From the NCBI GenBank assembly GCA_041690495.1, contig JAWLHE010000008.1, positions 62,001 to 126,000 on the forward strand: a stretch of DNA of 64,000 nt. Direction: 5' to 3'. Of this stretch, positions 35,982-45,100 are shown one piece after another; the stretch's first letter is position 1; each line of letters opens with the position of its first letter. The position numbers and the translations under genes are program-made. Source of the DNA: DATAAP01 sp041690495 (GTDB taxonomy: Bacteria; Pseudomonadota; Alphaproteobacteria; CACIAM-22H2). The notes under the pieces were generated by a model that made no database searches, was not told where the DNA came from, and worked only from the letters and a program-made list of their open reading frames with translations.

Positions 35982-37238
35982 TCAGGCGCGGTATCGCTCG
36001 ATCGTCAAGCCGTCAAGGTCAATGGCCACGCTGCGGCCCGCGACGAGGTCTGCCACCACATGCGCAGCGCCGCACGCCATCGTCCAGCCCAGCGTGCCGT
36101 GACCCGTGTTGAGGAACAGGTTCTCGTAGGGCGAACGTCCGAGCAGCGGCGGGCCTTCGGGCGTCATCGCCCGCAGGCCCGTCCAGAATTGCACGCGGGT
36201 CATATCGCCCCCGCGCGGGAACAGGTCCTTGACGACATGTGCCAGCGTATCGCACGGGCGCTGTCGCAGCCGCAGATCGTAGCCCGCGAGTTCCGCGATC
36301 CCGGCGACGCGGATGCGGTCGCCGAGCCGCGTGATCGCCACCTTGTGCCTCTCGTCCATCACCGTGGAGGCTGGCGCGTGTGCCGGGTCCGCGATCGGTA
36401 TGGTCGCGGAGTAGCCTTTCACCGGATAGACCGGTATGCGGATGCCGAGCGGGCGAAGCAGCCGTGGCGCATGGCTGCCGAGCGCCACGACGAAGGCGTC
36501 GGCCGTGAGCGCGCCGATATCCGTGTCGAGGAACGTGACCTTGCGATGCGACGTTTCGAAGCCGTGGATCGCCGTATCGAAATGGAACTCGACGCCGAGC
36601 CGCTGCGCGCGCCGCGCAAGCTCCTGTGTGAAGAGATGGCAATCGCCGGTTTCGTCGCCCGGCAGGTGCAGGCCGCCGGCGATCTTGTCTGCGGCGGGGC
36701 CGAGGCCGGGTTCCTTCGCGATGCATTCCTCGCGATTGAGAAAACTGTGCGGGACCCCGAGCTGCGACAGGATCGCAATGTCCGCTGCGGCGCCGGCCGC
36801 CGCCTTCTTGTCGCGGAACACCTGGAGCGTTCCGCTCGTGCCCTGGTCGTAGCGCAGCCCGAGCTCGTCGCGCAGCGCGCGCAGGCACTCGACGCTGTAG
36901 GCGGCGAGCCGGACCATGTCGCGCTTGCTGCGCGCATACGCCTCCGGCGTGCAGCTCCTCAGCATCCGTACGAGCCATCGCCACAGGCCGGGGTCGAGCC
37001 GTGCGCGCAGGATGAGCGGCGAACGGCGCTCGAACAGCCAGCGCAGCGCCTTCAGAGGAATGCCCGGCGCCGCCCACGGGCCCGCATATCCCCACGAGAT
37101 CTGGCCGGCGTTGGCGAAGCTCGTCTCCATCCCGGGATGCGGCCGGCGGTCGACGACGACGACGTCGTGCCCGGCGGCGGCGAGCGAATATGCGGTGGTG
37201 ACGCCGATGACTCCGGCGCCGCAGACGATGACCTTCAT
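35982..37238 (-). CDS. dadA: FAD-dependent D-amino acid dehydrogenase (DadA type)
   Basis: A 418-residue flavoprotein of the DAO/DadA family. The FAD-binding CGAGVIGVTTAYSLAAAGHDVVVVD spans residues 6-30 (GAGVIG at 7-12); SFANAGQISWGYAGPWA near 40-56 and PVKGYSATIPIAD near 275 are DadA hallmarks, and the C-terminal NTGHGTLGWTMACGAAHVVADL closes the fold. It deaminates D-amino acids to 2-oxo acids at the membrane, passing electrons to the respiratory chain. It lies between two Rnk-like genes on the same strand, 7 bases after the stop of copy 2, and probably shares a transcript with it. Confidence 0.9.
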   Translation of the reverse strand: MKVIVCGAGVIGVTTAYSLAAAGHDVVVVDRRPHPGMETSFANAGQISWGYAGPWAAPGIPLKALRWLFERRSPLILRARLDPGLWRWLVRMLRSCTPEAYARSKRDMVRLAAYSVECLRALRDELGLRYDQGTSGTLQVFRDKKAAAGAAADIAILSQLGVPHSFLNREECIAKEPGLGPAADKIAGGLHLPGDETGDCHLFTQELARRAQRLGVEFHFDTAIHGFETSHRKVTFLDTDIGALTADAFVVALGSHAPRLLRPLGIRIPVYPVKGYSATIPIADPAHAPASTVMDERHKVAITRLGDRIRVAGIAELAGYDLRLRQRPCDTLAHVVKDLFPRGGDMTRVQFWTGLRAMTPEGPPLLGRSPYENLFLNTGHGTLGWTMACGAAHVVADLVAGRSVAIDLDGLTIERYRA

Positions 37239-37245
37239 TCCCGCG

Positions 37246-37656
37246 TCAGCTCTCCGGCGAAGGCTGGGACAGCACTTTCACCACGGTGACGCGGCGCTTC
37301 TCCCCGTCGGCGCGCTCGTACTCGATCGACTGCCCTTCGGAGACCCCGATCAGGGCCGCGCCCAGCGGCGTCATGATCGACAGGGAGTCGTCGCCCGTCG
37401 GGGAGCTCGGCGGATAGATCAGCGTCACCACGCGCTGCTGCCCGGTCTCCTCGTCGCGATACTTGACCTGTGACTGCATGGTTACGACGTTCGGGCCGAT
37501 CTGTTCGGGCGCGACCACCTTCGCGCGCGACAGCTCGCGCACCAGGAACTCGAGCGTGCGCGAGGCGTTCGGCGGGACATGGGTCGCGGTGAGCTGGTCG
37601 ATGCGCGCGAAATCGCGCCGCGTCATCTTGATCTCGGGAAGATTCTGCTTGGTCAT
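37246..37656 (-). CDS. Rnk-like protein (GreA/GreB C-terminal family), copy 2
   Basis: A 136-residue Rnk-type protein: helical N-terminus with FARIDQLTATHVPPNASRTLEF in parts (ARIDQL, RTLEFLVREL), then the Gre C-terminal domain (VVTLIYPPSSPTGDDSLSIM; TPLGAALIGVSEGQSIEYER). It is encoded 24 bases after copy 3 and 7 bases before dadA on the same strand, so copy 3, copy 2 and dadA look like an operon. Clearly paralogous to copies 1 and 4. Confidence 0.85.
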   Translation of the reverse strand: MTKQNLPEIKMTRRDFARIDQLTATHVPPNASRTLEFLVRELSRAKVVAPEQIGPNVVTMQSQVKYRDEETGQQRVVTLIYPPSSPTGDDSLSIMTPLGAALIGVSEGQSIEYERADGEKRRVTVVKVLSQPSPES

Positions 37657-37680
37657 GTGTGTTCCATCGCGTTCTGGGTT

Positions 37681-38352
37681 CTAGGCCGCGTTGTTCGGGC
37701 CGGGATCGTCGTCGTCGGGCGGCGTGGCAGGCTGCGGGCGGGGCTGAACCCGGGGTCGCAGCGGCACCACCGTGCGGTCGTCCCTGTCCGGCGGCGGTGC
37801 GGGGACGTTCTGCCTGCGATTGTCCGAAAGGCTCGCCTGCGGCCAGTAGCGATAGGGCGCGCGCTGCAGCCGTCCTTCGCCCTCCGGCTGATAGGCCACG
37901 CGTTCGACGACGGCGACGTAGCGGACGCCCTCGCGCGAGACGTACGGCATCTGGCTGCCGTCGCGCAGGCCGAGCAGGGCGGCGCCGAGCGGCGTGAACA
38001 CCGAGAGGGTGCCTCCGACCACGGCATAGTCGTCGTCGTAGACGAGCGTACGCGACAGCACCGGCTGGCCGGAATGGCGCCGGAAGAAAATGCGCGAGTT
38101 CATCGTCACCACGTTGGGCGGCACGATGTCGGGCTGGCATACGATGGCGCGGTCGAGCTCGCGCGAAAGGAAGCGCAGGACCGCGGCGTCCGCCCTGCCG
38201 CGCGCTCCGGAAAGCATCGCGCGCAGGCGTCGCGCGTCGTTGCTGGTGATCATCACAGGCGGCAGCGCGTCGGCATCCGCGGTGATTTCGCGGATGTCGC
38301 CCCCGCGGTCCGGGGGGTCCAACGTGGTCTCTTGGTCTATGTGACCGGTCAT
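37681..38352 (-). CDS. Rnk-like protein with long proline-rich tail, copy 3
   Basis: A 223-residue member of the same family, longer than the others. Residues 1-40 are a polar extension; about 40-155 hold the Rnk/Gre domain (VPPNVVTMNSRIFFR; FTPLGAALLGLRDGSQMPY); residues 160-223 form a basic, then Pro/Asp-rich tail (PAPPPDRDD, PPDDDDPGPN) that is probably disordered. ATG at 38352 is chosen because GAGGTG lies 6 bases upstream. The tail is unusual for Rnk proteins. First gene of the putative copy 3-copy 2-dadA operon. Confidence 0.8.
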   Translation of the reverse strand: MTGHIDQETTLDPPDRGGDIREITADADALPPVMITSNDARRLRAMLSGARGRADAAVLRFLSRELDRAIVCQPDIVPPNVVTMNSRIFFRRHSGQPVLSRTLVYDDDYAVVGGTLSVFTPLGAALLGLRDGSQMPYVSREGVRYVAVVERVAYQPEGEGRLQRAPYRYWPQASLSDNRRQNVPAPPPDRDDRTVVPLRPRVQPRPQPATPPDDDDPGPNNAA

Positions 38353-38733
38353 TGCGCACCTCGCCAGTGGCCTTGCCCTTCGAAGGCGGATTGGTATGGG
38401 GCTGAGGACATGAATAGCCGGCATGCGCGCGAACGGGTCGCGCCCTTGGCTCTGCGCCAAGGTCGGATCAGCCGACGGTTATTGACTCGAAAGAAGCCCC
38501 GGATGCGGCGTGGGGATCGTCAGGTGATCAGCCGCACGACGGGGCGAGCGCCGGTTTGATGCAACCCGCTCCCTGGACGATCCAGCGTCGGCGGAGGGAA
38601 ACGGTGAAAGATTCGGAAGGCGCAACCATTGTGCGCTCAATATACTTTCGATGGCCCGAAAGCGCAACCGGCACCCGGACGCGCCGGTCGCGATGCCATT
38701 GCAGAACGGGCCGGTTGGAGTATCTATTGAGCC
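38353..38733. other. Divergent intergenic region between Rnk-like copies 3 and 4
   Basis: These 381 bases separate divergent genes and should hold both promoters. A TATACT at 38641-38646 could be a -10 element for the plus-strand gene, but no convincing -35 accompanies it. No supportable gene, repeat or terminator was seen. Confidence 0.5.
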
Positions 38734-39159
38734 ATGAACATGCAGCAGAGGACGGCGCCGATCGTGGTCACGTCGCGCGACAGGGAGCGGCTGACGCAGG
38801 TTATCGACCTGTTCGCCTCGCAACGCTACGACGTGCTGGTCGAGTTCCTGCGCGTAGAGCTCGGGCGTGCCTCGATCGTGCCGCCAGAGCGCGTCCCGCG
38901 CAACGTCGTGACGATGAACTCGCGCGTGCGCTATCGGGACGACATTGCCGGCGAAGTCTATACGGTCTCGCTGGTCTATCCCGGCCAGGAGGACAGCGTG
39001 CTGGGCCGCATTTCGGTGCTGGGCCAGACCGGCACGGCGCTGATCGGCCTGACGGAAGGACAGACCATCGCCTGGAACACTCTCGACGGCGATACGAAGC
39101 GGATCACGCTCCTCAAGGTGCTGTTCCAGCCCGAGGCCGTCGGCCGGTTCGATCTCTGA
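38734..39159 (+). CDS. Rnk-like protein (GreA/GreB C-terminal family), copy 4
   Basis: A 141-residue Rnk-type protein on the opposite strand from the other three. N-terminal helix (VTSRDRERLTQVIDLFASQR), then VPRNVVTMNSRVRYRDD and the Gre C-terminal LGQTGTALIGLTEGQTIAW. The VPxNVVTMNSR string is shared almost exactly with copies 2 and 3, so these arose by local duplication. It is followed 25 bases later by an acetyltransferase gene on the same strand. Confidence 0.85.
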   Translation: MNMQQRTAPIVVTSRDRERLTQVIDLFASQRYDVLVEFLRVELGRASIVPPERVPRNVVTMNSRVRYRDDIAGEVYTVSLVYPGQEDSVLGRISVLGQTGTALIGLTEGQTIAWNTLDGDTKRITLLKVLFQPEAVGRFDL

Positions 39160-39184
39160 GCGCCGCTTCCGTGGCGCTGCCTGA

Positions 39185-39745
39185 ATGAAAGCGCCGGTCG
39201 CGATACGGCTGGTGCCGCCGGCGCTGAGCGGGTTGCCTGCCTACGTGGCCGCGCTGGCGCGCGGCTGGTCGCCCAACACCACGCGCGACGTGAGCGGCGA
39301 GCAGCTGGCTTTGTACCGCCGCGGGCCGGACGCGTTGCTTGCCGAGCTGACGCGCCAGGATGGGACGATCGTCGGTGCGGGCGGCCGCACCATGCCGCGC
39401 CTGCCGTCGCGCGTGTTCTGGATCAGCGACGGCGAGTTCTGCGGTGCCATCAATCTCCGCTTCACGCCGGGCTCGGAGGCGCTGCCCGCGCATGTCTCCG
39501 GGCATGTCGGTTATTCGGTCGTGCCGTGGAAGCAACGCCGCGGTTATGCCTCCGCGGCGCTTGCCCTGATGCTGCCGGTGGCGCGCGAGGTCGGGCTTGC
39601 CCGCATCCTCGTCACCTGCGACGCCGGCAACGATGCATCGCGCAAGGTCATTCTTGCAAACGGGGGTGCAACGGACGCCGAGCGGCCGACCGAGACGGAT
39701 GGCCACACGACCAAGCTGCGATTCTGGATCGCCACGGAGCGCTGA
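39185..39745 (+). CDS. GNAT family N-acetyltransferase
   Basis: A 186-residue acetyltransferase. The acetyl-CoA-binding core is VGYSVVPWKQRRGYASAALALML near residues 107-129 (QRRGYA is the pyrophosphate loop), preceded by FCGAINLRF and followed by LVTCDAGNDASRKVILANGG, the layout of GNAT proteins predicted to modify small molecules or N-termini. The substrate is not readable. It may share a transcript with the Rnk-like gene just upstream. Confidence 0.85.
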   Translation: MKAPVAIRLVPPALSGLPAYVAALARGWSPNTTRDVSGEQLALYRRGPDALLAELTRQDGTIVGAGGRTMPRLPSRVFWISDGEFCGAINLRFTPGSEALPAHVSGHVGYSVVPWKQRRGYASAALALMLPVAREVGLARILVTCDAGNDASRKVILANGGATDAERPTETDGHTTKLRFWIATER

Positions 39746-39964
39746 CGCCCCGGCTCCGGTCGACGTCGGGACTCGGCGGCCGGATGGTGCATAGCGGCTC
39801 GGCCGCCGGCCATCTGTGAACTAGTTCGCAGCGGGCACGAGGCCGCGGGTCTAAGTTACAGATCTCGGATCAGGTCCGGACGGCGAGCGGGCGGGAAAAT
39901 GCTTCATTCGGAAGAAAGGGTCAGGCGAGAGCAGCCTCGCGGCGCCGCGTCCGCCGCCGGCGGC

Positions 39965-40552
39965 CTATGTCGGCCAGCCGTGAAGCGCCGTTTCGGCGAT
40001 TCGGCGCAATTCCCGGCGGCTGGCGCCGCTGGCCGCCTGGACCGCCATGCCCTGAAACACCGTGACGATGTAGCGGGCGAGATCGCCCGGACTGGCGTCG
40101 GCGGGCAGGTCGCCCTCGGATTTCGCGCGCGCGAATCGCTGGCGAATTGCGGTCTCCGCCTCCGAGCGGCGCGAGATCGCTTCCGCCCGGATGGCTTCCG
40201 ATTCGTCGCTGCACGCAAGCGTGCTTTGAACCGCGAGGCAGCCCGGCGGGCAGCCCTTCTCGGTCAGCAGGTCGATGCTGCCGTACAGCAGTTTTTCGGC
40301 CACCGCGCGCGCGGTCGGCTCCTCGAGCGCCTTCTTCCAGAATTTCCTGCGCTCTTCCGCGTAGCGGTCGAGCGCCTTGCGAAAAAGATCCTCCTTGTTG
40401 CCGAAGGCGGCATACAGGCTCGGACGGGTGATTCCCATCGCCCCGGTGAGGTCGGAAAGCGACGTGGCTTCATAGCCTTTGGCACGGAACACCTGCAGGG
40501 CGCGGTCGAGCGCCTCGTCCACGTCGAACTCGCGCGGTCGCCCGAATTTCAC
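39965..40552 (-). CDS. TetR/AcrR family repressor of the RND efflux genes
   Basis: A 195-residue TetR protein. The helix-turn-helix occupies residues 10-55 (ALDRALQVFRAKGYEATSLSDLTGAMGITRPSLYAAFGNKEDLF read in parts; GITRPSLYAAFG is the recognition element). The start is GTG at 40552, chosen because AAAGGAGG lies 9 bases upstream; a TTG nearer that site is an alternative. It is divergent from an RND adaptor-pump pair, with two inverted repeats in the gap, the standard arrangement for an AcrR-like local repressor. Confidence 0.88.
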   Translation of the reverse strand: MKFGRPREFDVDEALDRALQVFRAKGYEATSLSDLTGAMGITRPSLYAAFGNKEDLFRKALDRYAEERRKFWKKALEEPTARAVAEKLLYGSIDLLTEKGCPPGCLAVQSTLACSDESEAIRAEAISRRSEAETAIRQRFARAKSEGDLPADASPGDLARYIVTVFQGMAVQAASGASRRELRRIAETALHGWPT

Positions 40553-40572
40553 TTTCGCCAACCTCCTTTCCC

Positions 40573-40584
40573 TACCGATCGGTA
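40573..40584. promoter_or_regulatory. Operator-like palindrome TACCGATCGGTA
   Basis: A perfect 12-base palindrome 21 bases upstream of the tetR start codon, just beyond its ribosome site. The core matches the ACCGATCGGT type recognised by many AcrR-like repressors; autoregulation is inferred. Confidence 0.55.
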
Positions 40585-40620
40585 TATAAGTCCCTTGACA
40601 CCGGCATTCCACCGCCTCTA

Positions 40621-40640
40621 TATGTACCGAACGATACATA
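40621..40640. promoter_or_regulatory. Operator-like inverted repeat TATGTA-N8-TACATA
   Basis: TATGTACCGAACGATACATA is symmetric at its outer six bases and at the inner CCG/CGA-type positions with one mismatch. The shared element TACCG/CGGTA links it to the palindrome at 40573, so both may bind the same TetR protein and control both directions. Confidence 0.55.
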
Positions 40641-40862
40641 ACCCCAGCTTCCGGGACAGTTCAATGACGAACGCATCGACGGCCAAGGTCATGTGCCCGA
40701 TGAAGGTACCGGCGGAATCATAGCCCGGCGGACCGGCTTTCGCCCACAGGTCATCCGGAAGCCGTCAGCCCTCAAATCCACTGCCAACAATACCCGAGAA
40801 GGAACGTCCGGAGCGGCGTCGCGCCGTTCCCGCCGGTCCTTCGCTCGAGCCAGGAGTTCACC

Positions 40863-42092
40863 ATGAAGAATCCCTCCGTCCGCGGCCGTATTTTCGGTGC
40901 AGGCGTCGCGCTCGCGGCCGCCGGCGGCGGTGCCGCCTGGTATTTCGCGCCGCCCGATATCGGCGCGCAGGCGACCGCTCCGGCCGAAGCCGCCCCGCAG
41001 GCCATGCCGGTCTCGGTTGCGGTGGTCGAGCCGCGCGACACGATCGTCTGGGACGAGTTTTCGGGCCGGCTCGAGGCGGTCGAGCGGGTCGAGATCCGCT
41101 CCCGGGTCGCCGGCGCGATGCAGTCCGTCCATTTTCGCGAAGGCGCGCTGGTGAAGGAGGGCGACCTTCTCATCACGATCGATCCCGCGCCGTTCGCGGC
41201 CGAGGTCAGGCGCGCCGAGGCGGTGGTCGTCGCGGCGCAGTCGCGCGTGGCGCTCACCCGCAACGAGCTCGAGCGCGGCCAGCGCCTGTTCGAGTCGCGC
41301 AACATGTCGCAGCGTGACCTCGATACGCGGCTCAATGCGCAGCGCGAGGCCGAGGCCAACCTGCGGGCGGCCCAGGCGGAACTGCAGGCGGCGAAGCTGA
41401 ATCTTGGCTACACCGAGGTGCGCGCCCCCGTGGCCGGCCGCGTCGGCAAGCTGGAGATCACCGTCGGCAATCTCGTCGCCGCCGGGCCGGATGCGCCGGT
41501 GCTGACCACGCTGGTGTCGGTCGATCCGATCTACGCCAGCTTCAACGCCGACGAGCAGGTGGTCATGCGGGCGTTGCAGGCGGTCGGCAGCGATGGCGGC
41601 AGTCCCCAGGTCGAGCGCATCCCCGTGCGGATGAGCACGGTGACGAGCAACGGCACGCCCTATCAGGGCCGCCTGCAGCTGATCGACAACCAGGTTGACA
41701 CGCGCAGCGGCACGGTGCGCGTCCGCGCCGTGTTCGACAACAGGGATGGCAGCCTGATGCCCGGGCAGTTCGCACGGCTCCGCATGGGCCGCGCGCGCAG
41801 CGAGTCGCTGCTGCTCGTCACCGAGCGCGCGGTCGGCACCGACCAGAACAAGAAGTTCGTGATGGTCATAGGCGCCGACAGCAAGGCCGAGTACCGCGAG
41901 GTCACGCTCGGCGCCACGGTCGACGGGCTCCGCGTCGTCACCGCCGGCCTCAAGGCGGGCGAGCAGGTCGTCGTCAACGGCCTGCAGCGAATCCGCCCCG
42001 GCATGCTGGTGGCGCCGCAGCTCGTCCGGATGGACGGCGGGCCTTTGGGACAGCCGAAACCCGCGAACATGGCGGAAGCCGCGCGGCGCTGA
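40863..42092 (+). CDS. RND efflux periplasmic adaptor (MexE/AcrA type)
   Basis: A 409-residue membrane-fusion protein. An N-terminal anchor (about residues 10-26) without a lipobox Cys is followed by the beta-barrel/lipoyl halves (FSGRLEAVERVEIRSRVAG; VRAPVAGRVGKLEITVGNLV) flanking a coiled-coil hairpin at about residues 110-175 (ELERGQRLFESRNMSQRDLD). It links the inner-membrane pump to an outer-membrane channel. The pump gene follows after 35 bases; no outer-membrane factor gene is adjacent, so TolC must come from elsewhere. Confidence 0.93.
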   Translation: MKNPSVRGRIFGAGVALAAAGGGAAWYFAPPDIGAQATAPAEAAPQAMPVSVAVVEPRDTIVWDEFSGRLEAVERVEIRSRVAGAMQSVHFREGALVKEGDLLITIDPAPFAAEVRRAEAVVVAAQSRVALTRNELERGQRLFESRNMSQRDLDTRLNAQREAEANLRAAQAELQAAKLNLGYTEVRAPVAGRVGKLEITVGNLVAAGPDAPVLTTLVSVDPIYASFNADEQVVMRALQAVGSDGGSPQVERIPVRMSTVTSNGTPYQGRLQLIDNQVDTRSGTVRVRAVFDNRDGSLMPGQFARLRMGRARSESLLLVTERAVGTDQNKKFVMVIGADSKAEYREVTLGATVDGLRVVTAGLKAGEQVVVNGLQRIRPGMLVAPQLVRMDGGPLGQPKPANMAEAARR

Positions 42093-42127
42093 ACGCGCGG
42101 CTCCGCCTTGCGTAAGGACGCAAAACC

Positions 42128-45100
42128 ATGAATCCGTCCAGGTTCTTCATCGACCGCCCGATCTTCGCGGGCGTGCTGTCGGTGCTCATCTTCGTCGCCG
42201 GCCTGCTCGCGCTGCGGGTGATGCCCGTTTCCGAGTATCCGGAAGTGGTACCGCCGTCGGTGGTCGTGCGCGCGAACTATCCCGGCGCCAATCCGAAGGT
42301 CATCGCCGAGACCGTGGCGACGCCGATCGAGGAGGCGGTCAACGGCGTCGAGGACATGCTCTACATGAGCAGCCAGGCGACGACCGACGGCCTGATGACG
42401 CTGACGGTCACCTTCCGGCTCGGCACCGATCCCGACAAGGCGCAGCAGCTCGTCCAGAACCGCGTCGCGCAGGCCGAGCCGCGCCTGCCCGAGGAGGTGC
42501 GGCGGCTCGGCATCACCACGGTCAAGAGCTCGCCCGACCTGACCATGGTCGTTCACCTGCTGTCGCCCAACGACCGCTACGACATGACGTATCTGCGCAA
42601 CTACGCGCTGCTCAACGTCAAGGACCGCCTCGCGCGGATCGAGGGCGTGGGCCAGGTGATGCTGTTCGGCGCCGGCGACTATTCCATGCGCGTCTGGCTC
42701 GATCCGCAGAAGGTCGCGGAGCGCGGGCTCTCGGCGAGCGACGTCGTGCGCGAGATCCGCGCCCAGAACGTGGAGGCGGCGGCCGGAGTCATCGGCGCCT
42801 CGCCGAGCCTGCCGGGCGTCAATCTCCAGCTCTCGGTGAACGCCCAGGGACGGCTCCAAAGCGAGGAGGAGTTCGGCGACATCATCGTCAATACCGGCGC
42901 CAACGGCGAGGTGACGCGGCTGCGCGACATCGCGCGCATCGAACTGGGCGCCTCGGAATACGCGCTGCGCTCGCTGCTCGACAACAAGTCCGCCGTCGCG
43001 GTACCGATCTTCCAGGCGCCGAACTCCAATGCCATCGCCATCTCGGACAACGTGCGCAAGACGATGGCCGAGCTGAAGCAGTACATGCCGGAGGGCGTGG
43101 ACTACGAGATCGTCTACGACCCGACGCAGTTCGTGCGCGCCTCGATCGAGGCGGTCGTGCACACATTGCTGGAAGCGGTTGCGCTGGTCGTCCTCGTCGT
43201 CATCCTGTTCCTGCAGACCTGGCGCGCGTCGATCATTCCGCTGCTCGCGGTGCCGGTTTCGATCATTGGCACGTTCGCGGTGATGTACATCTTCGGCTTC
43301 TCGATCAACGCGCTCAGCCTGTTCGGACTGGTGTTAGCGATCGGCATCGTCGTCGACGACGCCATCGTCGTGGTCGAGAACGTCGAGCGCAACATAGAGG
43401 CCGGGCTGTCGCCGCGCGACGCCACGCACCGTGCCATGCGCGAGGTGTCGGGCCCGATCATCGCCATCGCCCTGGTACTGACCGCCGTGTTCGTGCCGCT
43501 CGCCTTCATCAGCGGTCTGACCGGTCAGTTCTACAAGCAGTTCGCGCTGACCATCGCCATTTCGACCGTGATCTCGGCGATCAACTCGCTGACCCTCTCG
43601 CCCGCGCTGTCCGCCGTGCTGCTGAAGGGGCATGACGAGCCGAAGGACCTGCTGACCAGGCTGATGGACCGCTATCTCGGCTGGTTCTTCCGCGGGTTCA
43701 ACCGGGCGTTCCGCTGGGGGTCGGACTCCTACAGCGGCGGCGTGCGCCGCGTCATCTCCCACAAGGCGGTGATGATGGGCATCTATCTCGTACTCGTCGC
43801 CGTCGCCGTCGGCCTGTTCCGGACGGTCCCGGGCGGCTTCGTGCCGGGGCAGGACAAACAGTACCTGGTCGGCTTCGCCCAGCTTCCCGACGGCGCCACG
43901 CTCGATCGCACCGAGGACGTGATCCGCCGCATGAGCGACATCGCCCTCAAGCAGCCCGGCGTCGAGCACGCCGTGGCGTTCCCGGGCCTGTCGATCAACG
44001 GCTTCACCAACAGCTCGAACGCCGGAATCGTGTTCGTGACCCTGAAGCCGTTCGAGGAGCGCAAGACCCCGGACCTCAGCGGCATCGGAATCGCGATGGC
44101 ACTGAACCAACAGTTCGCCGCCATTGACGACGCATTCATCGCCATGTTCCCGCCGCCGCCCGTGCAGGGGCTCGGGACGATCGGCGGCTTCAAGCTGCAG
44201 ATCGAGGATCGCGCCGGCCGCGGCTACCAGGCGCTCGACGAGGCGACAAAGGCGTTCATGGGCCGCGCCATGCAGGCGCCGGAGCTGGCAGGTCTGTTCT
44301 CGAGCTACCAGGTCAACGTGCCGCAGCTCTTCGCCGATGTCGACCGCACCAAGGCGCGCCAGCTCGGCGTCGCGGTAAGCGACGTGTTCGAGACGCTGCA
44401 GATCTATCTCGGCTCGCTCTATGTCAACGACTTCAACCGCTTCGGCCGCACCTATTCGGTCCGCGTCCAGGCGGATGCGGAGTACCGCGCGCGGCCGGAC
44501 GACGTCGGCCAGCTCAAGGTGCGCTCCAACTCCGGCGAAATGGTGCCGCTCGCGGCATTGCTAAACGTGCGGCCGAGCGCGGGGCCGGAGCGTGCGATGC
44601 GCTACAACGGTTTCCTGTCGGCCGACATCAACGGCCGCGCGGCGCCCGGTTTCTCCTCCGGCGAGGCGCAGGACGCGGTCGCGCGCATCGCGGCCGAGAC
44701 CCTGCCGCCCGGTTTCAGCTTCGAATGGACCGAGCTGACCTACCAGGAGATCCTCGCCGGCAATTCCGGCATCTGGATCTTTCCGCTGGCAATCCTGCTG
44801 GTGTTCCTGGTCCTTGCGGCGCTCTATGAGAGTCTCGTCCTGCCGCTGTCGATCATCCTGATCGTGCCGATGGGTCTGCTCGCGGCGATGGCCGGCGTCT
44901 GGCTGGAGAGCGGCGACAACAACGTCTTCACCCAGATCGGCCTGATCGTGCTGGTCGGCCTGTCGGCGAAGAACGCCATCCTGATCGTCGAGTTCGCGCG
45001 CGAGCTGGAGTTCGCCGGGCGCACGCCGTTCCAGGCGGCGGTCGAGGCGAGCCGTCTGCGGCTCAGGCCGATCCTGATGACCTCGCTCGCCTTCGTCATG

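Larger units (their letters stand above)
40553..40862. other. Divergent promoter region tetR / RND efflux
   Basis: A 310-base gap containing two separately listed inverted repeats (40573-40584 and 40621-40640). A 19-codon open frame (40664-40723) has no ribosome site of note and is not called a gene. The last 60 bases are GC-rich leader ending in CAGGAG ahead of the adaptor ATG. Confidence 0.6.

Noticed and set aside
36060..37289. Plus-strand 409-codon open frame opposite dadA
   Set aside because: Shadow of dadA; no family features and no ribosome site.
40664..40723. 19-codon open frame in the tetR-RND gap as a leader peptide
   Set aside because: No ribosome site at proper distance, no attenuator structure and no characteristic residues.
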